A DNA stretch of 64,000 nt from DATGMS01 sp040905145 (GTDB lineage Bacteria > Bacteroidota > Bacteroidia > Cytophagales > Cyclobacteriaceae): positions 1 through 64,000 of the forward strand of contig JBBDSC010000007.1 of assembly GCA_040905145.1 (NCBI GenBank). Direction: 5' to 3'. The notes beneath the pieces were generated by a model. That model saw only the letters and a list, made by a program, of their open reading frames with translations, did no database searches and was not told the origin of the DNA. Position numbers and translations under genes: made by a program. Position 1 is the first letter of the stretch, and the number at the start of each line of letters is the position of its first letter. Shown piece after piece: positions 44,989 through 52,708 of this stretch.

Positions 44989-45582
44989 TTAGGTCAAAGC
45001 CTTTTGCACAATCGACAGGGCATGATCAGAATGATCCATTGATAGAGCAGTCTGCTGGCCTTTTTCTGACATTTTTTTCCAGGTTTTTTGAACAATGTCG
45101 ATCAGTTTGGATTCGTCATGCCTAGTGATAAAATCATCAAAATAATATTTCAGGAATACCAGACAAACCACATCCTCCAGTGTTTGCGCCTCATCATCGG
45201 TTTTGAGCCGCCGCTTATTGAGCAAATCATCCACTTTTAGGATATCCTCTTTTTTATAACCGCTCTTTTCCATGATGGAACCGGCCAATTCTCCATGATA
45301 CTTTTTCAGTTTGGTCCGCCACATGAGGTAGCCTTTTCTGTCCATGGGGAAATCTTCCCTGGGAATGGCCCATCTTTGGATATGCTGGCCACGTGCAGCC
45401 AACCGCAAAGTTTCTGAAGCATCCGGGCAAAAATCCTGAAGCATTTCGGTCATTCTCTGACTGTACAACAGCTCCTTGGGGCCTTCTGTGCCATCCACCA
45501 TTTCCTTATGGGGGTCCAGAGCATTGACCGCATCAAATTCTTTTATAGTATTTTCAAATCTATTTCCAGTCATATCGAACAA
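44989..45582 (-). CDS. DUF4202 protein
   Basis: 197 residues, or 194 from the Met at codon 4. Matches DUF4202: PKELLYSQRMTEML, LAARGQHIQRWAIPR, FPMDRKGYLMWR and TLEDVVCLVFLKYYFDDF. The His and Asp/Glu positions (GQHIQRW, KYHGELAG, LED) suggest an HD-like metal-binding helical fold. The family is often found with nitrate or nitrite assimilation genes; here it sits beside cobA and nirBD. Biochemical role unknown. Confidence 0.85.
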   Translation of the reverse strand: MFDMTGNRFENTIKEFDAVNALDPHKEMVDGTEGPKELLYSQRMTEMLQDFCPDASETLRLAARGQHIQRWAIPREDFPMDRKGYLMWRTKLKKYHGELAGSIMEKSGYKKEDILKVDDLLNKRRLKTDDEAQTLEDVVCLVFLKYYFDDFITRHDESKLIDIVQKTWKKMSEKGQQTALSMDHSDHALSIVQKALT

Positions 45583-45714
45583 ATCTATTTTTTATTCAAT
45601 GTAAATGATATCTACCACAGATAAAAAGACAATTGCCTTTTTTACCTGTTTTGAGTTCCTCTGGAGCCCACCTGCACGCCATCCGGTTTTATAACAATTG
45701 CAGAATTAGCTGAT

Positions 45715-45830
45715 TTAAAGATTTAAATCACAAATCCCAAAATTCAAAACCAAATAAGCTCCAAATCCGGATTTCAAAATTCCAAAGCAGTTACAATTCC
45801 AATTGCAGGTTTTGAATTTTATTGCTGCCA
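45715..45830. repeat. Dispersed AT-rich intergenic repeat
   Basis: Contains ATTTAAATCACAAATCCC and later CAAATCCGGATTTCAAAATT, words that recur in inverted form in the 35480-35690 repeat. An ACCACAGATAAAA fragment near 45615 recalls the CCACA elements. No gene is seen in 45583-45830. Confidence 0.4.
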
Positions 45831-46598
45831 TTAGCCTTCCCATATTGTCGTCTTTTCTACATACACATTTAAATGCTTTCTTTTTTCTCCCACTACTTTT
45901 CCAATGACAATAATGGCTGGAGCTCCAATTTTTTCTTTTTCTTTGATGCTAAGTATACTTCCCAAGTTCCCCGTGATGGATCTCTCCGTCTCCTTGCTTC
46001 CATTTTGTATCAGGGATATAGGCTCCTCTTTTCCCCTATGTTCTGTAAAAAGCGCCACAATTTCAGGCAATTTCCTTACCCCCATCAGAATAACCACAGT
46101 AGCAGATGACTGTGCAGCGAAATGCAGATCTTGCGCTAAAGACCCATCTTTTAACGTGCCGGCCACTACCCAAAAGCTTTCATTTACTCCTCTTTTGGTC
46201 AAAGGAATACCACTCAAACCTGGTACTGACATGACGCTGCTGATGCCCGGGATATATTGGGTTGGGATCTCATATTTTTGCGCATAATCCAATTCTTCAT
46301 GGCCCCGGCCAAATACGTAGGGATCGCCCCCTTTGAGCCTGACCACATGCCCACAGATGCGGGCGTAGTTGACGATCATTTTATTGATTTCCCTTTGTTG
46401 GAGGTAGTGCAGGCCCCCTCTTTTGCCAACAAAGATTTTCAAGGCTGTTTCTGGCGCATAATCCAACAAGGCTTCATTGGCCAAAGCGTCATACAATACC
46501 ACATCGGCTGTTTTTAGTACTTTAATGGCTTTTAACGTGATTAAATCGGGGTCTCCTGGACCAGCTCCGATCAATGAGAGTTTAGGTTCTATGATCAC
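45831..46598 (-). CDS. cobA: Uroporphyrinogen-III C-methyltransferase
   Basis: 255 residues. It makes precorrin-2, the precursor of siroheme, which NirB needs. Signatures are LIGAGPGDPDLITLKA at the N-terminus, VRLKGGDPYVFGRGHEE, and GIPLTKRGV with ATVVILMGV. There is no fused CysG dehydrogenase/ferrochelatase, so those steps are encoded elsewhere. The start appears to be GTG at 46598, since no in-frame ATG gives a better N-terminus. It is divergent from nirB across a shared regulatory region. Confidence 0.94.
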   Translation of the reverse strand: MIIEPKLSLIGAGPGDPDLITLKAIKVLKTADVVLYDALANEALLDYAPETALKIFVGKRGGLHYLQQREINKMIVNYARICGHVVRLKGGDPYVFGRGHEELDYAQKYEIPTQYIPGISSVMSVPGLSGIPLTKRGVNESFWVVAGTLKDGSLAQDLHFAAQSSATVVILMGVRKLPEIVALFTEHRGKEEPISLIQNGSKETERSITGNLGSILSIKEKEKIGAPAIIVIGKVVGEKRKHLNVYVEKTTIWEG

Positions 46599-46626
46599 CG
46601 TTCCTTGTATTTAGTTTAATAATTAA

Positions 46627-46680
46627 AAACAAATTTAAGTAATTTTTTACGTATAAATACGTAAAGTTTTAAATTTGTTT
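46627..46680. promoter_or_regulatory. Divergent cobA/nirB promoters around a NarL-type 7-2-7 palindrome
   Basis: TTTACGTAT (46646-46654), AA, ATACGTAAA (46657-46665) form a perfect inverted repeat. Its inner heptamers TACGTAT-AA-ATACGTA have the 7-2-7 geometry of NarL/NarP boxes. An outer perfect 12-base inverted repeat, AAACAAATTTAA (46627-46638) and TTAAATTTGTTT (46669-46680), provides a TAAATTTG -7 element in each direction (plus strand 46670-46677; minus strand 46637-46630). Counting 19 bases back from each -7 places the -33 positions inside the palindrome arms. Predicted leaders are about 75 bases (nirB) and 25 bases (cobA). Confidence 0.7.
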
Positions 46681-46758
46681 CTATCTTAGCCGTTGAATTA
46701 ATCGGCAATTCAGTTTTATTACTTAGAAATATAGCATCATTATCTAAATAACTAAAGT

Positions 46759-49254
46759 ATGACAAGGATCGTAGTAATCGGAAACGGAATGGTAGGCTAC
46801 AAGTTTTGCGAAAAACTCATGGCTTCCACCGGGGGAAAAGATTTTCAGGTCACGGTATTTGGAGAAGAGCCCTGGCCTGCTTATGACAGGGTGCACTTAA
46901 GTGCTTATTTTTCGGGTTCCAGTGCGGAAGATTTGATTATGGCCCCTAGGGAATGGTATAGAAAAAACAGGATTGACTTAAGGACCAATGAGCTGATTGT
47001 CAAAATTGACCGGGATCAGAAAAAGGTCATCAGTCATACTGGAGCGGAAGTTTTTTATGATAAACTGGTCTTGGCTACGGGTTCCGGAGCCTTTGTGCCG
47101 CCTGTTCAGGGAGTGGAAAAAAAGGGGGTTTTTGTGTACAGGACGCTGGAAGATCTTGACGCCATTATAGACTATGGCAAAAAGGTTAAATCTGCGGCGG
47201 TCATGGGAGGAGGATTGTTGGGACTGGAAGCAGCCAAAGCCGTATTGGATATGGGTCTGAAGGCACATGTGATAGAATTTGCTCCCCGCTTAATGCCCCG
47301 TCAACTGGACGAATCAGGATCTTCCATTCTAAAGTCAAAACTTGAAGAACTGGGCATTTCCATTCATCTAAGTAAAAACACGAAGCAAATTCACGGCAAC
47401 GGCAAATTGACAGGTCTGGAATTTGCAGACGGCACCGAATTACGGGTGGAAATGCTGGTAATTTCAGCAGGTATAAAACCAAGGGATGAACTTGCCAAAG
47501 CCTGTGGACTGAAGACTGCTGCCCGTGGTGGTATACTGGTCAATGAATTTTTGCAAACCAATGACGAAAATATTTTTGCCATAGGTGAGGTGGCTTCTTA
47601 TGAAAACATGATCTATGGTTTGGTGGCTCCGGGCTACGAAATGGCCACTCAGGTCGTGAACCAACTGGTAAGCCACGAAATCAAGCCTTTTATGGGTTTT
47701 GATATGTCTACCAAATTAAAGCTTATCGGTGTAGATGTGGCGAGTTTTGGGGATCCTTTTGGAGAAGTGGAGCCTTCCAAAGCGATTGTTTTCGAAGATA
47801 AAGTAAAAGGGCTTTATAAAAGGATCAACATTTCTACAGATGGCAAAAGATTGATAGGGGGTATTCTAATAGGTGATGCCTCTGCCTATAACATGCTTTG
47901 GCAGATGGTTCAAAACAAAATGCCACTTCCACCGGAGCCGGAAGATTTGATTTTAGGGGCCAGAGGGGGCAAAGAAGTTGCTGGTGCCGGCTTAGAAAGC
48001 CTGCCCGCCGATGCGCAAATCTGTTCCTGTGAAAACATCACCAAGGGGGATATTTGCAATGTCATTGAAAAAGATGGCTTGGCACAGCTTTCCGAAATCA
48101 AAACCTGCACCAAAGCAGGGACGGGATGTGGCGGTTGTCTTCCCATGGTCAATGACTTGCTCCAACTCCAATTGAAATCCATGGGAAAACAGGTTAAAAA
48201 TGTCATTTGTGAGCATTTTGAATATTCCCGTCAAGAGCTTTTGGACCTGGTGAAAGTCAAGGGAATCAAAACCTATGATTTCTTATTGGACAAATTGGGA
48301 ACTGGAGACGGCTGCGAGGTTTGCAAGCCGGTAGTTGCTTCCATTTTAGCCAGCTCCTGGAATGAATTGGTAATCAAACAGGATACTATTCAAGACACCA
48401 ATGACCGTTATTTGGCCAATATTCAAAAAGGGGGTACCTATTCTGTGGTGCCAAGGATCCCCGGTGGGGAAATCACCCCTGATAAATTGATAGTCATTGG
48501 ACAAGTGGCCAAGAAATACAGGCTTTACACCAAAGTTACCGGGGGACAAAGGATTGACCTTTTCGGTGCGCGGGTAGATCAGTTGCCCGATATCTGGGAA
48601 GAACTGATCGAGGCGGGCTTTGAAAGTGGCCATGCCTATGGGAAATCCCTCCGAACAGTAAAAAGCTGTGTGGGCTCCACATGGTGCCGGTATGGAGTAC
48701 AGGATGCGGTGTCTTTTGCCATAAGGGTTGAGGAACGATACAAGGGGCTGAGGTCTCCTCACAAGCTAAAGGGTGCTGTTTCAGGATGTATAAGGGAATG
48801 TGCGGAAGCCCAAAGCAAGGATTTTGGCCTCATCGCCACGGAAAAGGGCTGGAATTTATATGTCTGCGGAAATGGAGGATCCAAACCACAACATGCCAAA
48901 TTGCTGATCAATGATGTAGACAGCGAAACCTGCATAAAGTACATTGACCGTTTCCTGATGTTTTATATCAAAACAGCGGAACCTCTAACCCGCACGGCCA
49001 CTTGGTTGAACAAGCTGGAAGGAGGCATGGATTACCTGCGGGATGTGGTGGTCAATGATTGCTTGGGCATAGGGGAAGAATTGGAAAGGGAAATGGGATT
49101 CATGATGGAAACTTATGCCTGTGAATGGAAAGAAGTGGTCAATAATCCAGAATTGAGGGCAAAATTCAAGCACTTTCTCAATGTGGAAGAAGAAGACCCA
49201 TCTGTACAATTCCAAGAAATAAGAGGTCAGAAAATTCCCGCAACCTGGGGTTAA
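46759..49254 (+). CDS. nirB: NADH-dependent assimilatory nitrite reductase, large subunit
   Basis: 831 residues. It reduces nitrite to ammonium in the cytoplasm. An N-terminal FAD/NAD module (VIGNGMVGYKF; VMGGGLLGLEAAKAV) is followed by a BFD [2Fe-2S] domain starting at Cys422/Cys424 (ICSCEN, TGCGGCLP). The C-terminal siroheme/4Fe-4S domain has ligands Cys637, Cys643 (SCVGSTWC), Cys677 and Cys681 (SGCIREC). Length is normal and all ligands are present. nirD follows 58 bases later. Expression is probably driven from the palindrome-containing promoter upstream. Confidence 0.96.
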   Translation: MTRIVVIGNGMVGYKFCEKLMASTGGKDFQVTVFGEEPWPAYDRVHLSAYFSGSSAEDLIMAPREWYRKNRIDLRTNELIVKIDRDQKKVISHTGAEVFYDKLVLATGSGAFVPPVQGVEKKGVFVYRTLEDLDAIIDYGKKVKSAAVMGGGLLGLEAAKAVLDMGLKAHVIEFAPRLMPRQLDESGSSILKSKLEELGISIHLSKNTKQIHGNGKLTGLEFADGTELRVEMLVISAGIKPRDELAKACGLKTAARGGILVNEFLQTNDENIFAIGEVASYENMIYGLVAPGYEMATQVVNQLVSHEIKPFMGFDMSTKLKLIGVDVASFGDPFGEVEPSKAIVFEDKVKGLYKRINISTDGKRLIGGILIGDASAYNMLWQMVQNKMPLPPEPEDLILGARGGKEVAGAGLESLPADAQICSCENITKGDICNVIEKDGLAQLSEIKTCTKAGTGCGGCLPMVNDLLQLQLKSMGKQVKNVICEHFEYSRQELLDLVKVKGIKTYDFLLDKLGTGDGCEVCKPVVASILASSWNELVIKQDTIQDTNDRYLANIQKGGTYSVVPRIPGGEITPDKLIVIGQVAKKYRLYTKVTGGQRIDLFGARVDQLPDIWEELIEAGFESGHAYGKSLRTVKSCVGSTWCRYGVQDAVSFAIRVEERYKGLRSPHKLKGAVSGCIRECAEAQSKDFGLIATEKGWNLYVCGNGGSKPQHAKLLINDVDSETCIKYIDRFLMFYIKTAEPLTRTATWLNKLEGGMDYLRDVVVNDCLGIGEELEREMGFMMETYACEWKEVVNNPELRAKFKHFLNVEEEDPSVQFQEIRGQKIPATWG

Positions 49255-49312
49255 GGCCTTCACCATAATTTATTTATTAGTTTCGATATAATACTTTTAA
49301 CACGAATAAAAC

Positions 49313-49690
49313 ATGATCACTGAATTGGAAAAATATAAGACTGCGGATACTTCTAAAGTCTCCACTTGGTTTAAAGCCGCCTCCGTCGATGCTTTTCCCA
49401 AAAATGGAGGAGCATGCGTCAAATACAAGGACCTGCAGATTGCTGTTTTTAACTTTACCAGGAGGAATGAATGGTATGCTTGCCAAAACCTTTGTCCGCA
49501 CAAGATGCAAATGATCCTGTCCCGTGGCATGATCGGATCAGCCGGTGAAGATCCCAAGGTTGCCTGCCCTTTTCACAAGAAAACATTTTCCCTGAAGTCC
49601 GGTAAAAACCTCAATGGAGATACCTGTGATATCGCTACCTACCCCATCAAAATTGAAGATGGATACGTGTTTGTAGGGTTTGAGAAATAA
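49313..49690 (+). CDS. nirD: Nitrite reductase small subunit, Rieske-type
   Basis: 125 residues. The Rieske fold has intact [2Fe-2S] ligands: Cys61 and His63 (CPH), Cys85 and His88 (CPFH). Some NirD proteins, such as that of E. coli, lack these; here they are present, so it can bind a cluster. It assists NirB. Same operon as nirB. Confidence 0.94.
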   Translation: MITELEKYKTADTSKVSTWFKAASVDAFPKNGGACVKYKDLQIAVFNFTRRNEWYACQNLCPHKMQMILSRGMIGSAGEDPKVACPFHKKTFSLKSGKNLNGDTCDIATYPIKIEDGYVFVGFEK

Positions 49691-49741
49691 CTTTAGAAAT
49701 GGAGGGATTTGGAGTCTGAATATTAGGTGGTAATAAAGTTA

Positions 49742-49820
49742 ACCACAGATTTACACAGAAATAATAAGAAATAATCTGTGAGAACCTGCCGGCGGCAGGC
49801 TGGTCTGAGTAATCTGTGGT
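49742..49820. repeat. Element with ACCACAGATT inverted ends and a GC-rich inner hairpin
   Basis: ACCACAGATT (49742-49751) and AATCTGTGGT (49811-49820) are perfect inverted repeats. Inside, CCTGCC-GGC-GGCAGG (49785-49799) is a second perfect hairpin. Related to the element at 29983-30032, with which it shares TTTACACAG and AATCTGTG. The rest of the 350-base gap 49691-50040 is non-coding apart from the site at 50009. Confidence 0.55.
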
Positions 49821-50008
49821 GAAAAAGAATCAAACTGGGCACCTCCGGTTATCCTCAGTATTTTTTTATATTAAATTGGAAATCCACCACATGGACCTAT
49901 AAAAAGCAATGGAAGGCCCATGACAATTTAGCATTTTGTCAGGGATTCTTGCTTCTGAAGGGAAGTAAGCGTAAAAGAAACACCTCTTCTTACCTTTTTT
50001 TTAAGTGT

Positions 50009-50018
50009 TTTTACGTAT
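50009..50018 (+). promoter_or_regulatory. TTTTACGTAT half-site before the sensor kinase gene
   Basis: Identical to one arm of the cobA/nirB palindrome (TTTTACGTAT), with no inverted partner. It sits 22 bases upstream of the ATG and about where a -33 box would fall relative to TACTTTAT (50031-50038). It suggests the kinase-regulator operon responds to the same regulator. Confidence 0.45.
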
Positions 50019-50040
50019 TTTTAGGCCTTATACTTTATAA

Positions 50041-51858
50041 ATGGAGAATCAGCCGTTGACAGAAAAGCGTATATTTGAAAAGTTAGGAAGGTACTATATG
50101 ATCGCTTTGTGTGCCATTGCCATTACAATTATCCTAAGTCAGGTATTGGTACAGAAGTTTATCAGTGAGCAGGAAAACGATTCCAGGGTGGTCAATCTTT
50201 CCGGAAAGCAAAGAATGCTAAGTCAACGCATGGCCAAATGTGCTTTGCTATTGGAAGCCACTTCAGATCCTGAAAGAAGGACGCAAAGTCTGAATGAGCT
50301 TGACATGGCCCTCGCAGAATGGAAAGAAGTGCATCAGGGACTTCAAAATGGCCATGATTCTTTGGGGATAAAGGGACGTAACAGCAAAAAAATAGAGGGA
50401 TTGTTTGCTCAAATCAATACAGACTATCAGGGAATGGCGAATGCTGCTGAAAATTTAATCAACCAACTTAACCAAAACATCCATTTACCATTAGATAGCA
50501 TTAGGACCGACATCGATGTCATCATCACCCACGAAGGAAAATTCCTCAATGGGATGGATCTCATTGTATTTCAATATGATGATGAAGCCAGGAACAAGGT
50601 AATGAACCTTAAGAGCATTGTAATATTTTTATTGGTTATATCCTTAGGGGTTATTCTGTTTGAAATCTTTTTCATCTTTTTCCCTTCTGCCAGGAAGGTC
50701 AGAAAAACTGTTAATAAACTTTCTGAATCCCAGGAAAAGGCAAAAAAGATGATCTTGGAGCTGGGCGCTTTGTACAGTTCCCTGGAGCAGGCGTATCAGG
50801 ATTTGCTGGAAGTGGACGTGATCGTAGAGGATTTTACGGTATTTGCCAAATGTAGTAAAAATGGTGATTTCAACCACTTTTCTGACCGCTTTGAGGAAGT
50901 CATGGAGTTTGAAGTGAAAAAGCCGCAAAACCTCTTTGATTGGCTCAATGAACAAGGGTATAATATGGAATACCTGCAAAGTATCCAAGAAATGGTTCTT
51001 AGCGGAAAATCCTGGAGCGGTGAAATAAAAGTGGTGAATGCCTCAGGGGATTTCGTATGGCTCAAACTCAACATCGTTCCCACCATGAACGAAGAGGAAC
51101 AAGTAGAGACCTTGATGGTGATCAGCACCGATGAAACAGAAAAGAAGGAGGCCGAAGCCATATCTCAGGAAATCAACAAAGAAAGGATTGAGAAAAGGGT
51201 AAAAGAACAACAGTTCAGGTCTGCATTGATTTTGGAAGGGCAGGAAGAGGAAAGGAAGCGGATCTCCAGGGACATGCACGATGGGGTGGGGCAATTGCTT
51301 TCAGCCATGAAGTTTAATCTGGAAGGCATTCATTCCGTAAATTCTGATTACGAACGCGAAAAGCTGAAAACTTCCAAAGACTTACTGAAAAATGTGATCA
51401 GGGAAGTGAGGAGGATCTCTTTTAATTTGACCCCAAGTGCTTTGTCCGATTACGGCATAGTCCCGGTATTAAGCAAGTTCTGCAGGGAAATCACTAAAAT
51501 ATCCGACCTCCAGGTGACTTTTGAGAATAGGACTGGTTTCCTATCAAGGATGGAAGGGAAGGTTGAAAACAATCTTTACCGTATTGTACAGGAAGCAGTA
51601 AACAATGCCATCAAATATGCCCAAGCCAAAGAGATAAGAATCACGCTTTCCCATAATTCCCAATATCTCAACCTGGAAATTACTGATGATGGAAAAGGGT
51701 TTGACATCAATAAACTTGAAGAAAAAGGTCATTTCTCAGCTTCCGGACATGGAATATTTAATATCCGGGAGCGGGCAAATTTTATCAATGGGCAATGTGA
51801 TATTTCTTCTATAGAGGGGAAAGGGACTACCATAAGCATTAATGTTCCTTTGGAATAG
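50041..51858 (+). CDS. NarX-like sensor histidine kinase with PilJ-type sensor domain
   Basis: 605 residues. Two transmembrane helices (about 19-38 and 192-214) flank an extracytoplasmic PilJ/NarX-type four-helix domain with the signature VNLSGKQRMLSQRMA (51-65). That arrangement resembles the nitrate-binding P-box region of NarX, though the exact NarX box is not conserved. A PAS-like domain (about 280-375) is followed by HisKA_3 with His413 in SRDMHDGVGQLLSA, and an HATPase domain (VQEAVNNAIKYA, DDGKGFD, GHGIFNIRERA). Likely signal: nitrate or nitrite, from context. The regulator gene follows after 20 bases. Confidence 0.9.
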   Translation: MENQPLTEKRIFEKLGRYYMIALCAIAITIILSQVLVQKFISEQENDSRVVNLSGKQRMLSQRMAKCALLLEATSDPERRTQSLNELDMALAEWKEVHQGLQNGHDSLGIKGRNSKKIEGLFAQINTDYQGMANAAENLINQLNQNIHLPLDSIRTDIDVIITHEGKFLNGMDLIVFQYDDEARNKVMNLKSIVIFLLVISLGVILFEIFFIFFPSARKVRKTVNKLSESQEKAKKMILELGALYSSLEQAYQDLLEVDVIVEDFTVFAKCSKNGDFNHFSDRFEEVMEFEVKKPQNLFDWLNEQGYNMEYLQSIQEMVLSGKSWSGEIKVVNASGDFVWLKLNIVPTMNEEEQVETLMVISTDETEKKEAEAISQEINKERIEKRVKEQQFRSALILEGQEEERKRISRDMHDGVGQLLSAMKFNLEGIHSVNSDYEREKLKTSKDLLKNVIREVRRISFNLTPSALSDYGIVPVLSKFCREITKISDLQVTFENRTGFLSRMEGKVENNLYRIVQEAVNNAIKYAQAKEIRITLSHNSQYLNLEITDDGKGFDINKLEEKGHFSASGHGIFNIRERANFINGQCDISSIEGKGTTISINVPLE

Positions 51859-51878
51859 GTAAACAAAAACAATAAACC

Positions 51879-52562
51879 ATGGAAAATATAAAAGTAGTAT
51901 TGGCAGATGACCATTTAGTGGTCAGGAGGGGCATCAAAAACCTACTGGAAGAGGAGAATGAAATTAAAGTGATCGGAGAAGCTTCGAATGGAAAAGAAGC
52001 TTTGATGGCAGTAGAAGAACTCCAGCCAGACCTGCTGATCATTGACATTCGAATGCCGGTCATGAATGGACTGGAGGCCACTAAAAAGCTTTCTGAAAAT
52101 CCCAAATCAACCAAGGTTTTGATTTTGTCCATGCATGATGATGAAGATTACATTTTACAATCCATAGAATCAGGGGCATCGGGCTATTTGTTAAAGGATA
52201 CCTCCAAAGAAGAATTTTTAAAAGCGATCCGGTCCATTCACCAGGGGGGGAAATATTTTAGTGGGGATGTCAGCAAGGTATTGGTCAGCCGCTACCTGAA
52301 CGTACAAGACAGAAAAGCCACTCCACCACCATCCCAGCCCGTCAAAAACTATGAGATTACCAAGAGGGAAAAGCAAATTTTGGGCATGATTGCAGCGGGC
52401 GTTGGAAACAAGGTAATTGCGGAACAATTGGGGAAAAGCATCAGGACTATTGAGACCCACCGATTCAATATCATGAAAAAATTAAAGGTCAACAATGTGG
52501 TGGAACTTTTAAAAAAACTGGAGGATGAGCCGGGTCTTAAGCAGCTGGTCGAAAATTGTTGA
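51879..52562 (+). CDS. NarL/FixJ-family response regulator
   Basis: 227 residues. The receiver domain has phospho-acceptor Asp56 in LIIDIRMPVMNG, and the C-terminal LuxR-type helix-turn-helix reads REKQILGMIAAGVGNKVIAE then KSIRTIETHRFNIMKKL. It is the obvious partner of the upstream HisKA_3 kinase and the best candidate to bind the TACGTAT palindrome, by analogy with NarL. The 146 bases after it contain CAAAGAACAAAGAA repeats and the 18-mer shared with 35660-35677. Confidence 0.93.
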   Translation: MENIKVVLADDHLVVRRGIKNLLEEENEIKVIGEASNGKEALMAVEELQPDLLIIDIRMPVMNGLEATKKLSENPKSTKVLILSMHDDEDYILQSIESGASGYLLKDTSKEEFLKAIRSIHQGGKYFSGDVSKVLVSRYLNVQDRKATPPPSQPVKNYEITKREKQILGMIAAGVGNKVIAEQLGKSIRTIETHRFNIMKKLKVNNVVELLKKLEDEPGLKQLVENC

Positions 52563-52708
52563 GGGACTTCTCAAGAACAAAGAGTCAAGTATCAAGATCA
52601 AAGAACAAAGAACAAAGAATCAATACTTTGTCTTTTGAAATTTTCTGCCAAAAAATGATAAACTTGAAAAAATTAAAACTTCAGTATTAAATAAAATTTA
52701 CTTACTCC

